13,889 nt of DNA from JAXHUK01 sp034189725 (GTDB taxonomy: Bacteria > Chloroflexota > Dehalococcoidia > SZUA-161), in NCBI GenBank assembly GCA_034189725.1, contig JAXHUK010000098.1, forward strand, positions 1 to 13,889, given 5' to 3'. The translations under genes were made by a program, and so were the position numbers. Numbering within the stretch: the stretch's first letter is position 1; the number at the start of each line of letters is the position of its first letter. Of the stretch, positions 12,803 to 13,889 are shown in pieces. The notes under the pieces are model-generated. The model searched no databases and had not been told where the DNA came from. It worked only from the letters and a program-made list of their open reading frames with translations.

Positions 12803-13276
12803 ATGGGATCAGTTGAGAAGAAAATAGCTACTATCATGAGGGAGCGCGGTTACAAGCTCACGCCTCAGAGGCTTGCAGTGCTGAATGTCGTTGTTGATAG
12901 CGAGGATCATTTGACGCCTGCAGCCATTTACGATAAGGTACGCCACAAGCACGGTGCTGTCGGACTGGTTACAATCTATCGCACACTTAATATGCTTGAT
13001 GATCTGGGACTCATCTGTCAGGTTCATGGCCATGGCGATAACCGAAGCTATCTGATAAGGAGGCCTTTGGAACACCACCATCACCTGGTTTGTTCTGAAT
13101 GTGGCAAGGTTGTCGACTTTACGGGTTGTAACCTGTGTGAGTTGGAGCGAAGATTGTCTGAGGAGACGGGCTTTGAGATAGATAGCCATATTCTTGAGTT
13201 CGCAGGACATTGCCGGAACTGCCGGAATAAAGCAGTGAAGCAGGATGTGCAGATGCTGCACGCCGTTCCCGAGTAA
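12803..13276 (+). CDS. Fur-family metal-responsive repressor, probably Zur
   Basis: 157 residues. N-terminal winged helix (1-85) with GYKLTPQRLAVLNVV and VGLVTIYRTLNMLDDLGL, the DNA-recognition region. The C-terminal dimerisation domain has HHHH at 91-94, structural zinc cysteines C97/C100 (VCSEC) and C137/C140 (CRNC), and an extra pair, C109/C112. The ATG at 12803 is preceded by AAAGG about 9 nt upstream. A zinc-type binding-protein gene follows after 44 nt and a perfect palindrome overlaps the promoter, both favouring Zur over Fur, Mur or PerR. Sequence alone does not settle metal specificity. Confidence 0.9.
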   Translation: MGSVEKKIATIMRERGYKLTPQRLAVLNVVVDSEDHLTPAAIYDKVRHKHGAVGLVTIYRTLNMLDDLGLICQVHGHGDNRSYLIRRPLEHHHHLVCSECGKVVDFTGCNLCELERRLSEETGFEIDSHILEFAGHCRNCRNKAVKQDVQMLHAVPE

Positions 13277-13320
13277 ACAGCGTATCGGCTAGCTGCTACA
13301 CATAAGGGGGTGTGTGGAAT

Positions 13321-13889
13321 ATGAATAGCTATCGAGAAATAAAGGCGCTCTCGATTGTTTTGTCGCTGGTGGTTATCATTGCATTGCTCGTTTTGAGCGT
13401 AGCCTGTTCACAGGAAGAGGATGCGGTAGACACTATCGGTGTCGTTGTCACGATACCACCACTGGCAGAATACGTTGAGAGCGTTGGCGGGGAAAAAGTT
13501 GATGTGACGGTGATGGTACCGGCAGGAGTGGAACCTCATACCTACGAACCGACTACAGGACAAATGGTGGCGGTGAGTGAGGCTGATGTGTATGTGAAGG
13601 TCGGTTCAGGTATAGAGTTTGAGGTGTCCTGGATGGATAGAATCATTGAGCAGAATAAAGATATGCTGGTTGTTGATTGCGCAAAAGGTATCGACTTGAT
13701 AGAGATGGAGCATGACCATGGGGGAGAGGAATATGACCATGAACAGGAAGAGGAGGGCGATGTTCGTAATGGCAAGGATCCTCACATATGGCTTTCTCCA
13801 AACAACGCAATGACAATGGTAGAAAACATTTGCAGCGGATTGGTGCAGTTCGATTCTGAAAATGAACCCTATTATGTGCAGAACAGGGA
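13321..13889 (+). CDS. znuA: Zinc/manganese ABC transporter substrate-binding lipoprotein, C-terminus cut
   Basis: The 189 residues present start with MNSYREIKAL, then a hydrophobic signal (11-28) ending in a lipobox, LSVAC, with lipidation site C29. The TroA/ZnuA family domain follows: VTIPPLAEYVESVGGEKVDV, the first metal ligand H73 in VEPHTYEP, an acidic histidine-containing loop (131-145, HDHGGEEYDHEQEEE) typical of zinc-binding members, and the second ligand H155 in DPHIWLSP. About 110 residues and the third and fourth ligands lie beyond the window. A GGGGG-type ribosome site lies about 10 nt before the ATG. Probably co-transcribed with the Fur-family gene; permease and ATPase genes are expected next. 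Confidence 0.92.
   Translation, partial: MNSYREIKALSIVLSLVVIIALLVLSVACSQEEDAVDTIGVVVTIPPLAEYVESVGGEKVDVTVMVPAGVEPHTYEPTTGQMVAVSEADVYVKVGSGIEFEVSWMDRIIEQNKDMLVVDCAKGIDLIEMEHDHGGEEYDHEQEEEGDVRNGKDPHIWLSPNNAMTMVENICSGLVQFDSENEPYYVQNR

Noticed and set aside
12588..12827. 79-codon plus-strand frame before the Fur gene
   Set aside because: It spans the promoter and operator and runs into the Fur gene in another frame, with no ribosome site; it looks like chance.
1..13889. CRISPR array or complete insertion sequence
   Set aside because: No regularly spaced direct repeats and no transposase or integrase reading frame were seen anywhere in the window.

Overview
The window looks like chromosomal DNA of a mid-GC anaerobic bacterium. 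I suspect a Dehalococcoidia-type Chloroflexota. The reasons are an archaeal-style multi-gene glutamate synthase, an MvhD-type [2Fe-2S] electron-transfer subunit, and a YtfI/YtfJ (GerW-like) pair with no other sporulation genes in view. This placement is inference; there is no rRNA or other phylogenetic marker here.

Layout. (1) Positions 1-1505, minus strand: an ammonium transporter gene (amtB) translationally coupled by an ATGA overlap to a PII signalling gene (glnB, cut by the left edge). (2) Positions 1506-2308: about 800 nt without an intact gene. It holds a possible 133-bp element with inverted ends, a hairpin repeat that recurs at 3033-3060, a 111-bp multi-stem palindromic element, and a decayed second glnB of which only the last 44 codons remain. 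(3) Positions 2309-2977, minus: an OmpR/PhoB-type response regulator whose receiver lacks the conserved lysine. (4) Positions 3100-10668, minus, read right to left: hisH, hisF, an MvhD/FrhD-like iron-sulfur subunit, a 998-aa FMN/Fe-S glutamate synthase protein that carries the ferredoxin-plus-synthase unit twice in tandem, and an 878-aa protein fusing the glutaminase (GltB1) and GXGXG (GltB3) domains. Spacings of 6-78 nt suggest one operon. (5) Positions 10999-12287, minus: gerW/ytfJ, a ytfI-like DUF2953 gene and an 84-aa gene that appears to be a miniature relative of GerW. (6) Positions 12606-13889, plus: a strong promoter overlapped by a 33-bp perfect palindrome, a Fur/Zur-family repressor gene, and a zinc-type ABC transporter lipoprotein gene (znuA-like, cut by the right edge).

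How it fits together. Regions 1-4 are a nitrogen block: ammonium uptake and PII sensing, then glutamine-dependent enzymes. Imidazole glycerol phosphate synthase (HisFH) and glutamate synthase both consume glutamine and release glutamate. No NAD(P)H-oxidising GltD subunit is present. The MvhD-like protein sits where it would be expected, so the synthase may receive electrons from an Hdr-type flavoprotein, a hydrogenase or ferredoxin. Region 6 is a metal-homeostasis operon, probably autoregulated by Zur. The most unusual features are the tandem glutamate synthase with its MvhD-like partner, the noncoding cluster with the glnB remnant upstream of amtB, and the mini-GerW gene.
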